Below are positions 10,167 through 18,230 of a DNA stretch of 64,000 nt, in pieces. Made by a program: the position numbers and the translations under genes. Within the stretch, counting starts at the first letter, position 1. Every line of letters begins with the position of its first letter. A model generated the notes under the pieces. The model saw only the letters and a list, made by a program, of their open reading frames with translations. It was not told the DNA's origin and made no database searches. Origin of the DNA: DASYQD01 sp963846495 (GTDB lineage Bacteria > Acidobacteriota > Thermoanaerobaculia > Multivoradales > JAIOJS01); assembly GCA_963846495.1 (NCBI GenBank), contig CAWJWP010000013.1:682001-746000 (forward strand), written 5' to 3'.

Positions 10167-12592
10167 GCGCCGAAGAGCCCACCACCGTCGAAGAGACTCC
10201 GCAGCTGCCCGACCTGCTGCCGGTGCTGCCGCTGCGCGACATGGTGCTCTTCCCGTTCATCATCCTGCCGCTGTCGGTGGCGCGCGAGAAGAGCATCCAG
10301 GCGGTCGACCGCTCACTCGCCGAGAACCGCCTGCTCATGCTGGTGGCGCAGAAGGACCCCGCCACCGAAGATCCCGCGCCTGAGGACCTCTACGACGTCG
10401 GCACGGTGGCGAGCATCACCCGCATGCTCAAGCTGCCCGACGGCCGCATCCGCATCCTGGTGCAGGGCGTGGCGCGCGCCCGCGTCACCAACCTGACGCA
10501 GACCGAGCCCTTCCTGCAGGCGAAGCTCGAACAGCTGCCCGACCAGGCGCTGCCGCAGGGGCCGCTCGAGGTCGAGGCGCTGGTGCGCAGCGTCCGCCAG
10601 GAGCTCGAGAAGGCGGTGCAGCTGGGCAAGACGATCTCGCCCGAGGTGATGGTCATCGTCGCCAACCTCGACGACCCGGGCCGCCTCGCCGACCTCGTGG
10701 CGTCGAACCTCGAGCTCAAGCTCGGCGAGGCGCAAGGCGTGCTCGAGGAAATCGACCCGGTGGCGCGCCTGCGCAAGGTCGCCGACGTGCTGGGCCGCGA
10801 GATGCAGCTCCTCGCCATGCAGCAGGAGATCGCCTCGCACGCGCGCGACGAGATGGACAAGACGCAGCGCGAGTACTTCCTGCGCCAGCAGCTCAAGGCG
10901 ATCCAGCAGGAGCTCGGCGAGGGCGACGACCTCGCGGAGGAGATCGCCGGCTGGCGGCAGAAAGCCGACGAGAAGCAGCTCTCGGAAGCTGCCCGCGAGG
11001 AGCTCGAGCGCCAGGTCAAACGCCTCGAGCGCAGCCACCCGGACTCGGCGGAGGCGGCGATCACCCGCACCTACCTCGACTGGCTGACCGGCCTGCCGTG
11101 GGGCACGACGAGCGAGGACCGCCTCGACCTGCCGCACGCGCGGCAGGTGCTCGACGAGGACCACTACGACCTCGAGAAGATCAAGGAGCGCATCGTCGAG
11201 TTCCTCGCCGTGCGCCAGCTCAAGGCCGACGCCAAGGGGCCGATCCTCTGCTTCGTCGGCCCGCCGGGCGTCGGCAAGACCTCGCTCGGCCGCTCGATCG
11301 CGCGCGCGCTCGGCCGCCAGTTCGTGCGCATCTCGCTGGGCGGCGTGCGCGACGAGGCGGAGATCCGCGGCCACCGCCGCACTTACGTCGGGGCGCTGCC
11401 GGGGCGCATCCTGCAGGGGCTCAACCAGGCGGGCACCAGCAACCCGGTGTTCATGCTCGACGAGATCGACAAGCTGGGCGCCGACTACCGCGGCGACCCG
11501 TCGGCGGCGCTGCTCGAGGTGCTCGACCCGGAGCAGAACGACAGCTTCCGCGATCACTACCTCGGCCTCGAGTACGACCTCTCGAAGGTGATGTTCATCG
11601 CCACCGCCAACCTGCTCGAGCCGATCCACCCGGCGTTCCGCGACCGCATGGAGGTGGTGCGGCTCTCCGGCTACACCGAGGAGGAGAAGCTCCACATCGC
11701 GCGCCGCCATCTGATCCCCAAGCTGCTCGAGCGGCACGGCATCTCGGCCGAGCACGCCACCTTCACCGACGGCGGGCTGCGCCGCATCCTCTCGGGCTAC
11801 ACGCGCGAGGCGGGGCTGCGCAACTTCGAGCGCGAGATCGCGTCGATCTGCCGCAAAGTCGCGGTCAAGGTGGCGGAAGCGATGGCAGGCGGACCGAAGC
11901 GTGGCCCGGTGGTGATCAGCCCGCGGCGCGTCGAGCGCTACCTCGGGCCTCCACGCCACCGCTCGGACGAGCTCCTCGACCGCGACCGCGTCGGCGTCTC
12001 CACCGGGCTGGCGTGGACGGAGACCGGCGGCGACCTGCTCTTCATCGAGGTGGTGGCGGTGCCCGGCAAGGGCAAGCTGCTGCTCACCGGCCAGCTCGGC
12101 GAGGTGATGAAGGAGTCGGCGCAGGCGGCGCTGTCATTCGCGCGCGCGCACGCGGCGCAGCAGGGGCTCGACGGCCGCTTCTTCGCCGACAACGACCTGC
12201 ACGTGCACGTGCCGGCGGGCTCGATCCCCAAGGACGGCCCCTCGGCCGGCATCACCATCGCCGCCGCCATCGTCTCGGCGGCGACGCAGCGGCCGATCGA
12301 CCGCCGCATCGCGATGACGGGCGAGATCACGCTGCGCGGCACGGTGCTGCCCATCGGCGGCCTCAAGGAGAAGGTGCTGGCGGCGCGCCTCGCCGGCATC
12401 TCGACGGTGGTGCTGCCGAAGCTCAACGAGCGGGACCTCGAGGAGGTGCCGCCGCAGGTGAAGAAGGGGCTGACGTTCCACTTCGCGGAGCACATGGAAG
12501 AGGTGCTGCGGTGGGCGCTGCTCCCCGAGCCCGTGCGCGGCGACGTCGTCGCGATGTCGAGCGAGACCGAAGCGTCGTCGCTGCCGTCGTGA
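10163..12592 (+). CDS. lon: ATP-dependent protease Lon
   Basis: Cytosolic AAA+ serine protease that degrades damaged proteins. It has 809 residues, the usual length. The N-terminal LON substrate domain starts PVLPLRDMVLFP. Walker A GPPGVGKTS lies at about 366-374 and Walker B is FMLDEIDKLG. The proteolytic domain has the Ser-Lys dyad, S694 in KDGPSAG and K737 in GGLKEKV. ATG 10163 overlaps the hsp20 stop, and its own stop overlaps thiL (GTGA). Confidence 0.98.
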   Translation: MSAEEPTTVEETPQLPDLLPVLPLRDMVLFPFIILPLSVAREKSIQAVDRSLAENRLLMLVAQKDPATEDPAPEDLYDVGTVASITRMLKLPDGRIRILVQGVARARVTNLTQTEPFLQAKLEQLPDQALPQGPLEVEALVRSVRQELEKAVQLGKTISPEVMVIVANLDDPGRLADLVASNLELKLGEAQGVLEEIDPVARLRKVADVLGREMQLLAMQQEIASHARDEMDKTQREYFLRQQLKAIQQELGEGDDLAEEIAGWRQKADEKQLSEAAREELERQVKRLERSHPDSAEAAITRTYLDWLTGLPWGTTSEDRLDLPHARQVLDEDHYDLEKIKERIVEFLAVRQLKADAKGPILCFVGPPGVGKTSLGRSIARALGRQFVRISLGGVRDEAEIRGHRRTYVGALPGRILQGLNQAGTSNPVFMLDEIDKLGADYRGDPSAALLEVLDPEQNDSFRDHYLGLEYDLSKVMFIATANLLEPIHPAFRDRMEVVRLSGYTEEEKLHIARRHLIPKLLERHGISAEHATFTDGGLRRILSGYTREAGLRNFEREIASICRKVAVKVAEAMAGGPKRGPVVISPRRVERYLGPPRHRSDELLDRDRVGVSTGLAWTETGGDLLFIEVVAVPGKGKLLLTGQLGEVMKESAQAALSFARAHAAQQGLDGRFFADNDLHVHVPAGSIPKDGPSAGITIAAAIVSAATQRPIDRRIAMTGEITLRGTVLPIGGLKEKVLAARLAGISTVVLPKLNERDLEEVPPQVKKGLTFHFAEHMEEVLRWALLPEPVRGDVVAMSSETEASSLPS

Positions 12593-13569
12593 GCGGCGGC
12601 GAGGACGCCCTCATCGCCTGGCTGCGCCGCACGTTGGGCTCGCCGACGAGCGAGTTGATCGGCGACGACGCCGCCATGCTGCGGCTGGGCGGCGAGTGGG
12701 CGCTGACCGTCGATAGTCAGATCGAAGGTACGCATTTCCCCGCAGGTCTCGACGCGGCTGTGATTGCGCGGCGGCTGCTGGCGGTGAACGTTTCGGACCT
12801 CGCAGCCGTCGGAGCGGTGCCGGTGTACGGCCTATTAGCGCTATCGGCGCCGCCGAGCTTCGACCATCGCCGCTTCTTCCGCGCTTTCGCCGCCGCAGCG
12901 AAGCGGTTCGAGACCACCCTCGCCGGCGGCGACCTCGCGCGCGCGCCGGTCGTCGTCGCCACATTGACGGTGCTCGGCCGGCGTCGCGGCCCGCGTTGGC
13001 TGCGTCGCGACGGCGCTCGCGCCGGCGACGCGATCTGGGTCGGCGGCACAATCGGCGAATCGGCGCTGGGACGTCGCCTCCTCGACCGTGGAGCCGTTTG
13101 GCGCAAGAACCGCGTCGAGCTACCGGCGGACTTGTTGCTCGACGATGCCACGAAGCGCGTGGCGCGCCACGCAGTCGAGCGTCACTTACTGCCCGAGCCG
13201 CAGCTCGAGCTCTCAACGCGACTCGTGCGTCGAAAGCGTTGCGCCTGCATCGACGTCTCGGACGGCTTGTCACGCGACCTGAACCGTCTCGTCACCGCGA
13301 GCGGCGTCGGCGCAACGATGGTCGCCGAGAGCTTGCCGTTGCCCGGAAACGCCGCGCGACTCACCATCGCACTCGGCGCACATCCCCTGGAGCTAGCACT
13401 CGGCGGCGGCGAGGATTACGTGTTGCTCTTCACCCTCCCCGACGGCGCGACGGCGCCGACAGGCTGCACGCAAATCGGCCGCATCGATCGGCGCGAGGGA
13501 TTGCGATTGCAGCGCGGCAAGAACGTCGAGGCCCTGGCCGCGATCGGGTGGGATCACTTGCAGAGCTAG
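12589..13569 (+). CDS. thiL: Thiamine-monophosphate kinase ThiL
   Basis: Phosphorylates thiamine monophosphate to the active diphosphate. The 326-residue protein has the AIR-synthase-like fold: GDDAAMLRL and a metal-binding DSQIEGTHF near the N-terminus, then NVSDLAAVGAVP. CIDVSDGLSRDLNRL and LGGGEDYVLLFT come from the C-terminal domain. The GTG start at 12589 overlaps the lon stop by 4 nt. The last third of the gene is less strongly GC-biased at third positions than lon. It is the last gene before a kilobase of repeats. Confidence 0.93.
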   Translation: MSGGEDALIAWLRRTLGSPTSELIGDDAAMLRLGGEWALTVDSQIEGTHFPAGLDAAVIARRLLAVNVSDLAAVGAVPVYGLLALSAPPSFDHRRFFRAFAAAAKRFETTLAGGDLARAPVVVATLTVLGRRRGPRWLRRDGARAGDAIWVGGTIGESALGRRLLDRGAVWRKNRVELPADLLLDDATKRVARHAVERHLLPEPQLELSTRLVRRKRCACIDVSDGLSRDLNRLVTASGVGATMVAESLPLPGNAARLTIALGAHPLELALGGGEDYVLLFTLPDGATAPTGCTQIGRIDRREGLRLQRGKNVEALAAIGWDHLQS

Positions 13570-13841
13570 CGGACCGGAAGTGGTTGGTGACGTCGGAGCA
13601 GCAGTGGCTTTCCGGCCGGCGGGTGGCGGCGGGGCCGGGGGCCGCCGCGGCCGGGCACGCGGCGCGCTCTGCTGATACTTGGGAGGTTGGCGCGCCGCTC
13701 GGTCGGAACGCGCCGGAACAGCCGCTGTCCCTCACCGATCGACGAAGCGCGCTCCTCCAGGCCCGGCCACGGCGGCCCCCGCCCCCGCTCGTACCCGCCT
13801 CCAGCTGTGACCTCGCAGCTTCATAGCGCAAGCTCGAGTGC

Positions 13842-14359
13842 TGCCGTGAAGGCCGGACCACTTTGCCTCGCGGCGAGCGATCGCTACGGTCGGTTGGCTG
13901 TCGCGCCGCTCACACCCGGGATGCGCAACGTCGCACCGTCTCTAAAAACTCGCGGCACAAGGAGTGGTCGCCGGAAGAGCCAGATTTCGCCCTCACCGTA
14001 GGCGACGCGCTGATAACCGCGCTCGCCGTTGCGAACGCCGACGCGATCGACACGTTTTCAGCTGCGATCCACGTCGGCCTCTCTGTCATCGCGAGACCGC
14101 GCAGCGGCCGTGGCGGTCTCGATCATCGAGATTGCTTCGTCGCTTCGCTCCTCGTAATGACGTTGAAGGTCGTTCAGCATTCGTTGACATCGTGTGACTC
14201 GATCACTGCGACGTCGAGCGCTGGATTCACTCCGGCGACCACCTGTGTGCCGCGAGTAGTTGCGGACGAAGGGCGTTGCGCATCCCGGTTATGAGCGGCA
14301 CGACAGACTTCCGCAGCAGCGACCGCTCGCCGTGAGGCAAAGTGGTGCGACCTTCACGG
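13842..14359. repeat. Long imperfect inverted repeat enclosing about 245 nt
   Basis: The left arm 13842-13979 and the reverse complement of 14226-14359 align over their whole length. They share blocks such as GACCACTTTGCCTC/GCACCACTTTGCCTC, CCGGGATGCGCAAC and GGTGGTCGCCGGA-like ends. The enclosed segment carries the 14127-14162 repeat. No transposase gene lies inside. Confidence 0.7.
14127..14162. repeat. Widespread CAAT-type dispersed repeat
   Basis: The stretch containing GAGATTGCTTCGTCGCTTCG and CTCCTCGTAATGACG resembles, from memory, a short repeat scattered in many unrelated bacterial genomes (reverse complement TCATTGCGAGGAGCGAAGCG). Its lower GC and odd codon content differ from the surroundings. 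Only one copy is seen in this window. Confidence 0.5.
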
Positions 14360-14404
14360 CGACAGTCGAGCTCGCCACCAGGTCGCTCGACGATCACTGA
14401 CGAA

Positions 14405-14589
14405 GGCGTTCGCGCCCGCGGGGCCTGGGGGCGCTGCGACGGGGGGCTCCGGAGGGCGCACGCGTGAGACGGCGATAGGCAGCGCCCGTTGCTCGCGCCC
14501 GGAGGCGAGCGCGCAATCTCCACCTGCATACTTCATATTGCGCGCGTCCCCCCGACGCAGCGCCCCCAGGACCCGCAGGCGAACGCCGG
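14405..14589. repeat. MITE-like unit with about 42-nt terminal inverted repeats
   Basis: 14405-14446 and 14547-14589 are imperfect inverted copies sharing CCTGGGGGCGCTGCG. Inside lies a second palindrome, GCGCGCAAT/ATTGCGCGC, and a GC-rich hairpin. It has no coding capacity and is consistent with a non-autonomous element or a structured RNA. Confidence 0.55.
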
Positions 14590-14643
14590 CCGGAAAGCCA
14601 CCGATCGCCAGACGACCACAACCGCTGACATCCCTCCCCTCCC

Positions 14644-14675
14644 AAAAAAAGCCCGCGTTTACAACGCAAACGCGG
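14644..14675 (-). terminator. Distal rho-independent terminator of the AT-hook gene
   Basis: On the minus strand an 8-bp stem (CCGCGTTT/AAACGCGG, 14653-14675, 7-nt loop) is followed by GC and seven T (14644-14650). It is the second of two tandem terminators. Confidence 0.85.
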
Positions 14676-14685
14676 AATGCAAAAT

Positions 14686-14720
14686 AAAAAAAGCCCCGCC
14701 GGTCCGCAGACCGGCGGGGC
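14686..14720 (-). terminator. Proximal rho-independent terminator of the AT-hook gene
   Basis: On the minus strand a perfect 12-bp stem (GCCCCGCCGGTC, 14693-14720) with a 4-nt loop is followed directly by seven T. It starts 27 nt after the stop codon of the gene at 14748-15566. Confidence 0.92.
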
Positions 14721-14747
14721 CTCTCAACAGTCAGCTCGTCGTTTTTG

Positions 14748-15566
14748 TCAGCGCCGCACGAGGCGCAGCGGCTTGCGGATCTCGCTTTCGATACGCGACA
14801 GGCGCTGCTCCAACTTGCGCAGCAGCGACGTCACCGCGCCGCTGATGCCGCCGACGACGGTAGCCGCCGGGGGACGGCCCGGCGGACGCCCGCGACGCTT
14901 GGCGCCGCTGCCTGGCGGACGACCGCGCCGCTTCGCGCCGGTGCCCGGCGGACGGCCGCGACGAGCGCCCGTAGCAGCCTTCGCGCCCGTGCCCGGGCGG
15001 CGGCCGCGGCGGCTTTCGCTGCGCAGCTGCGTGAATACCGCCACCGCTTCCGGCTTGTAGCGGCGGCGGCGGCCGCTGCCGACGCTCGGGATGCGGCTGC
15101 CGTGCGTCTTCACGTAGCGCAGCAGCGTCGGATACGACACCTTCGTCTGCTTCGCGACCTCGGTGAGCGTCAACAGCCGCTCGCCACCGCCGCCGACGGC
15201 TGCTGCAGCTTTGCGCGGACGGCCGCGACGACGACGCCCGTTCGCGGGCGCCGCTACCGCAGCTGCAACCGCCTTACGCGGACGGCCGCGACGACGCGGC
15301 CCGGCCGGCGCTGCCGACGCGTTCTTGCGCGGGCGGCCCCGCCGCGCCAAGTTCTCCTCGCGCAGCTGCTCGAACACCGGCAGCGCGTGCTCCGGGTAGC
15401 GCTGCGTGCGCCCTTTCCCCACCGATGGTATGCGATCGCCGTAACGCTTCTTGTACTTCTGAAGCGTCGGCATCGAAAGCTTGGTGCGCTTGGCCACCTC
15501 GGTCAGCGTCAACAGTCGCTGACCGCCCCCGCCGGTGGCGGCGCTTGCCGCGGACTCGTTCGCCAT
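14748..15566 (-). CDS. DNA-binding protein with two MerR-like HTH domains and multiple AT-hooks
   Basis: This 272-residue, very basic protein contains two similar helix-turn-helix units, LLTLTEVAKRTKLSMPTLQK (about residues 18-37) and LLTLTEVAKQTKVSYPTLLR (about 125-145). Each is followed by an RIPSVG...RRY segment as in MerR-type winged helices. Three AT-hook cores GRPRK separate the units. At least three further GRPPG-type hooks follow the second unit, before a C-terminal amphipathic helix (LLRKLEQRLSRIESEI). AT-hooks bind the minor groove of AT-rich DNA, so a nucleoid-architecture or global regulator role is likely. ATG 15566 has GGGAG upstream. No family name is assigned. Confidence 0.8.
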   Translation of the reverse strand: MANESAASAATGGGGQRLLTLTEVAKRTKLSMPTLQKYKKRYGDRIPSVGKGRTQRYPEHALPVFEQLREENLARRGRPRKNASAAPAGPRRRGRPRKAVAAAVAAPANGRRRRGRPRKAAAAVGGGGERLLTLTEVAKQTKVSYPTLLRYVKTHGSRIPSVGSGRRRRYKPEAVAVFTQLRSESRRGRRPGTGAKAATGARRGRPPGTGAKRRGRPPGSGAKRRGRPPGRPPAATVVGGISGAVTSLLRKLEQRLSRIESEIRKPLRLVRR

Positions 15567-15620
15567 GGGATCTCCCGAAGTTCGGTCGTTCGACCTGGGT
15601 AGGCTTCGGACGCAGCCACG

Positions 15621-15667
15621 ATTATCGAGAATCGCGAGAATGATTGTCAACTAGGCGAAATATTTCG
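15621..15667 (-). promoter_or_regulatory. Near-consensus sigma-70 promoter with palindromic operator
   Basis: On the minus strand TTGACA (15645-15650) and GATAAT (15621-15626) are separated by 18 nt. A perfect 12-bp palindrome, CGAAATATTTCG (15656-15667), sits just upstream of the -35. The predicted start near 15613 gives a leader of about 47 nt to the AT-hook gene. This is the strongest promoter-like sequence in the window. Confidence 0.8.
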
Positions 15668-15681
15668 TCCGACCGCCAGCT

Positions 15682-16626
15682 TTATGTTTCGATGCGATGG
15701 CGACGCCGCGGATCGAGCGCGTCGACCAGCCCGTCGCCGAGGAAGTTGAGGCCGAGCACCGTCCACACGATGGCGAGACCGGGGAAGAGCGCTACGTGCG
15801 GCGCGTCGAGCAGGTGGGCGCGGCCGGCGTTCACCATCGCGCCCCACGAAGCGCCCGGCGGCGGTTGCCCGAGGCCGAGGAACGACAACCCCGCCTCGGC
15901 GAGCACCGCGCCCGCCATGCCGAGCGCCGCCTGCACGACGAGCAGCGGCAGCACGTTGGGCAGCACGTGGCGCCACACCACCCGCCGCGCCGGCAGCCCG
16001 GCGGCGCGCGCCGCCAACACGAACTCCTCCTCGCGCAGCTTGAGCACCTGGCCGCGCACGAGCCGCGCGTAGCCGACCCAGCCGATGACGGCGAGCGCCA
16101 GCACGACGTGTGACAGCGCCGGCCCGAGCACGGCGACGAGGGCGATGGCGAGCAGGATGCCGGGGAAGGCGAGCACGACGTCGGTCAAGCGCATGAGCAC
16201 CGTGTCGACGGCGCCGCCCGCGTAGCCCGAGAGCGCGCCGATCAGCGTCCCGAGGGCGCCGGCGAGGCCGACGACCGCGAAGCCGACCGCCACCGACACG
16301 CGTGCGCCGTGGAAGAGCCGCGACAGCACGTCGCGGCCGAGCTCGTCGAGGCCGAGCGGGTGGCCGGGGCCGGGCGGCTGCAAGCGCAGCTCGAGCAGCT
16401 GCGCCGTCGGCGAGTACGGCGCCAGCCACGGGCCGACGAGCGCGCCGAGCAGCACGACGGCCACCATTGCACCGCCGACGAACAGGCTCCAGCGGCGCGC
16501 CGAGCGCGGCGCGCGTTGCGCCACAGCGACCGTCGTTTCCGCGATCATCGGGCTCGGCGATGCACCGCTCGCCGCCATCTCGCCGACATGCGGCTCGGCC
16601 GTTGCCGGCCGCGGCTCTTCGGTCAC
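15682..16626 (-). CDS. Peptide/nickel-type ABC transporter permease (DppC-like)
   Basis: Inner-membrane permease of 314 residues. An N-terminal tail of about 45 residues precedes the first membrane helix (LFVGGAMVAVVLLGALVGPW). DELGRDVLSRLFHGARVSV is the typical OppC/DppC periplasmic segment, and the EAA loop reads EEEFVLAARAAGLPARRVVWRH. About six membrane segments are predicted. GTG 16626 overlaps the fRMsr stop. Its partner dppB-like gene lies two genes upstream. No solute-binding protein or ATPase is in the window, so the substrate is unknown. Confidence 0.88.
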   Translation of the reverse strand: MTEEPRPATAEPHVGEMAASGASPSPMIAETTVAVAQRAPRSARRWSLFVGGAMVAVVLLGALVGPWLAPYSPTAQLLELRLQPPGPGHPLGLDELGRDVLSRLFHGARVSVAVGFAVVGLAGALGTLIGALSGYAGGAVDTVLMRLTDVVLAFPGILLAIALVAVLGPALSHVVLALAVIGWVGYARLVRGQVLKLREEEFVLAARAAGLPARRVVWRHVLPNVLPLLVVQAALGMAGAVLAEAGLSFLGLGQPPPGASWGAMVNAGRAHLLDAPHVALFPGLAIVWTVLGLNFLGDGLVDALDPRRRHRIET

Positions 16627-17144
16627 CAGTGCTCCGCGATCGACCGCGCCACGGCTTCCATTCCTTCGCGGTCCACCTCGTCGAACGCCGCCGGCTGGTG
16701 CGAGTCGACGTCGAGCACAGCCACCAGCTCGCCCTTGCGGTCGCGGATCGGCACCACGATCTCCGAGCGCGCCGCCGCGTCGCAGGCGATGTGACCGGGA
16801 AAGGCGTCGACGTCGAGCACCAGCTGCGTGCGCTCTTCGCGCGCCGCGGCGCCGCAGACGCCGCGGTCGTAGGGGATCTCGAGGCAGCCGAGCGGGCCCT
16901 GATAGGGACCGACGCGCAGGAGGCGCGGCGCCACGACGCGATAGAAGCCGGCGAAGCTGGCGTACGGCAGCGCCTGGTAGACGAGGCATGCCGCGCTAGC
17001 CATGATCGCCACCGCGTCGCCGCAGCCGGGCAGCACGCCGCCGAGCGCCTGCTCGAGGTCGCGATACGCGGCGCGCTTCGCCTCGCCTTCCAGCAGCGTG
17101 CCGCGAGGAAGCGCGGTCGTCGCCAATGTCGTCGTGTGTTCCAT
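16623..17144 (-). CDS. msrC: Free methionine-(R)-sulfoxide reductase (GAF domain, fRMsr/MsrC)
   Basis: Reduces free methionine-R-sulfoxide through a GAF-domain active site. The 173 residues contain all three family cysteines: C87 in LGCLEIPYDRGVC, C97 in GVCG and C121 in FPGHIACD. SEIVVPI and DVDSHQPAAFDEVD follow, as in characterised fRMsr proteins. ATG 17144 has GGAG 6 nt upstream and overlaps the dppB-like stop; its own stop overlaps the dppC-like GTG. It therefore sits translationally coupled between two permease genes. Confidence 0.93.
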   Translation of the reverse strand: MEHTTTLATTALPRGTLLEGEAKRAAYRDLEQALGGVLPGCGDAVAIMASAACLVYQALPYASFAGFYRVVAPRLLRVGPYQGPLGCLEIPYDRGVCGAAAREERTQLVLDVDAFPGHIACDAAARSEIVVPIRDRKGELVAVLDVDSHQPAAFDEVDREGMEAVARSIAEHW

Positions 17145-18073
17145 CACGAGCTCCTTCCAAAACGGATGCGCGGATCGAGCGCTGCGTAGACGAAGTCGGT
17201 GGCGAGGTTGACGAACAGGTAGGTGAGCGCGATGAGCAGCACCGCGCCCTGCAGCAGCGGGTAGTCGCGCAGGCGGATCGACTCGATGAGCAAGCGGCCG
17301 ACGCCGGGCCAGCCGAAGATCGTCTCGGTGAGGATGGCGCCGGTGAGCAGGGAGCCGAACTGCAGACCCAGCACGGTCACCACCGGCACCAGCGCGTTCT
17401 TGAGCGCATGCCGCCCCACCACCACCGCGCCGCCGAGACCGCGCGCCCGCGCGGCGAGCAAATACGGCCGCACCAGCTCGTCGGCGAGCGCGGCGCGCAC
17501 CATGCGGGTGAGCAGGCCGGCGAGGCCGGCGCCGAGCGTGATCGCCGGCAGCACCACGCTCGCCGCGCCCTCGCGGCCGGAGACCGGCAACAGGTCCCAG
17601 TAGATCGCGAAGAGCAGGATCAGCATCGGCCCCAGCCAGATCGACGGCAGCGAGACGCCGACCAGCGACAGCAGGCGCGCTCCATGATCGATCGCGCCAT
17701 CACGGTGAAGCGCCGCCACGACACCGAGCGGCAGCGCCACGAGGAGCGCGATGAGCATCGAGGCAACCGCGAGCTCGAGCGTCGCCGGAAAGCGCTCCGC
17801 GAGCACCGCCAGCACCGGCCGGCCGCTGTGCAGCGACTCGCCGAGATCGCCGCGCGCGAGGCCGCCGAGGAAGGTCCCGTACTGCAGGAGCAGAGGCCGG
17901 TCGAGGCCGAGGTCGTGGCGCAGCGCCTCGACGTCGGTGCGCTGCGCGCCCTCGCCGAGCATCATCTCCACCGGGTCGCCGGGGATGAGGTGGATGAGCG
18001 AAAAGACGAGCGTCGCGGCGAGCAGCGCCGTCGGCACCACCTGCACGAGCCGCCGCAGCAGATAACCGGTCAC
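17144..18073 (-). CDS. Peptide/nickel-type ABC transporter permease (DppB-like)
   Basis: Inner-membrane permease of 309 residues. The N-terminus GYLLRRLVQVVPTALLAATL, then HLIPGDPVE, is the OppB/DppB signature; six membrane helices follow. The EAA motif reads DELVRPYLLAARARGLGGAVVVGRH, in two parts. The start is GTG 18073. It is the first gene of the operon with fRMsr and the dppC-like gene. The 157-nt gap to the divergent gene at 18231 should hold both promoters. Confidence 0.9.
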   Translation of the reverse strand: MTGYLLRRLVQVVPTALLAATLVFSLIHLIPGDPVEMMLGEGAQRTDVEALRHDLGLDRPLLLQYGTFLGGLARGDLGESLHSGRPVLAVLAERFPATLELAVASMLIALLVALPLGVVAALHRDGAIDHGARLLSLVGVSLPSIWLGPMLILLFAIYWDLLPVSGREGAASVVLPAITLGAGLAGLLTRMVRAALADELVRPYLLAARARGLGGAVVVGRHALKNALVPVVTVLGLQFGSLLTGAILTETIFGWPGVGRLLIESIRLRDYPLLQGAVLLIALTYLFVNLATDFVYAALDPRIRFGRSS

Positions 18074-18230
18074 TGCGGCACCATAGCGTTGCCGTCGAGC
18101 GGGCTCAAGGCGGGTTACCGAGCAAAGGGTAAGATTCCCTCACCCGACCCAACATGGCGCCGTCGCCGCACGCTCCGCAGGATCCGCGCGGCGCCGTTCT
18201 ACTCCTGCCTTTCGATTGGTGAGGCATCCG

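Larger units (their letters stand above)
13570..14640. repeat. Gene-free region built of inverted repeats and MITE-like units
   Basis: No convincing gene is present; all open frames are short and look like repeat translations. Structures seen are: an imperfect inverted repeat of about 135 nt per arm (13842-13979 against 14226-14359); an 8-bp palindrome GAGACCGC/GCGGTCTC at 14093-14120; a dispersed-repeat-like stretch at 14127-14162; and a unit at 14405-14589 with about 42-nt imperfect terminal inverted repeats. A segment near 13594-13640 resembles the reverse complement of 14575-14602. This looks like an accumulation of non-autonomous elements. Confidence 0.7.

Noticed and set aside
13863..14294. 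Open frames in the repeat region as genes
   Set aside because: Their products are translations of the inverted repeats (the same peptide blocks appear from both strands) and show no domain, SD or conserved start.
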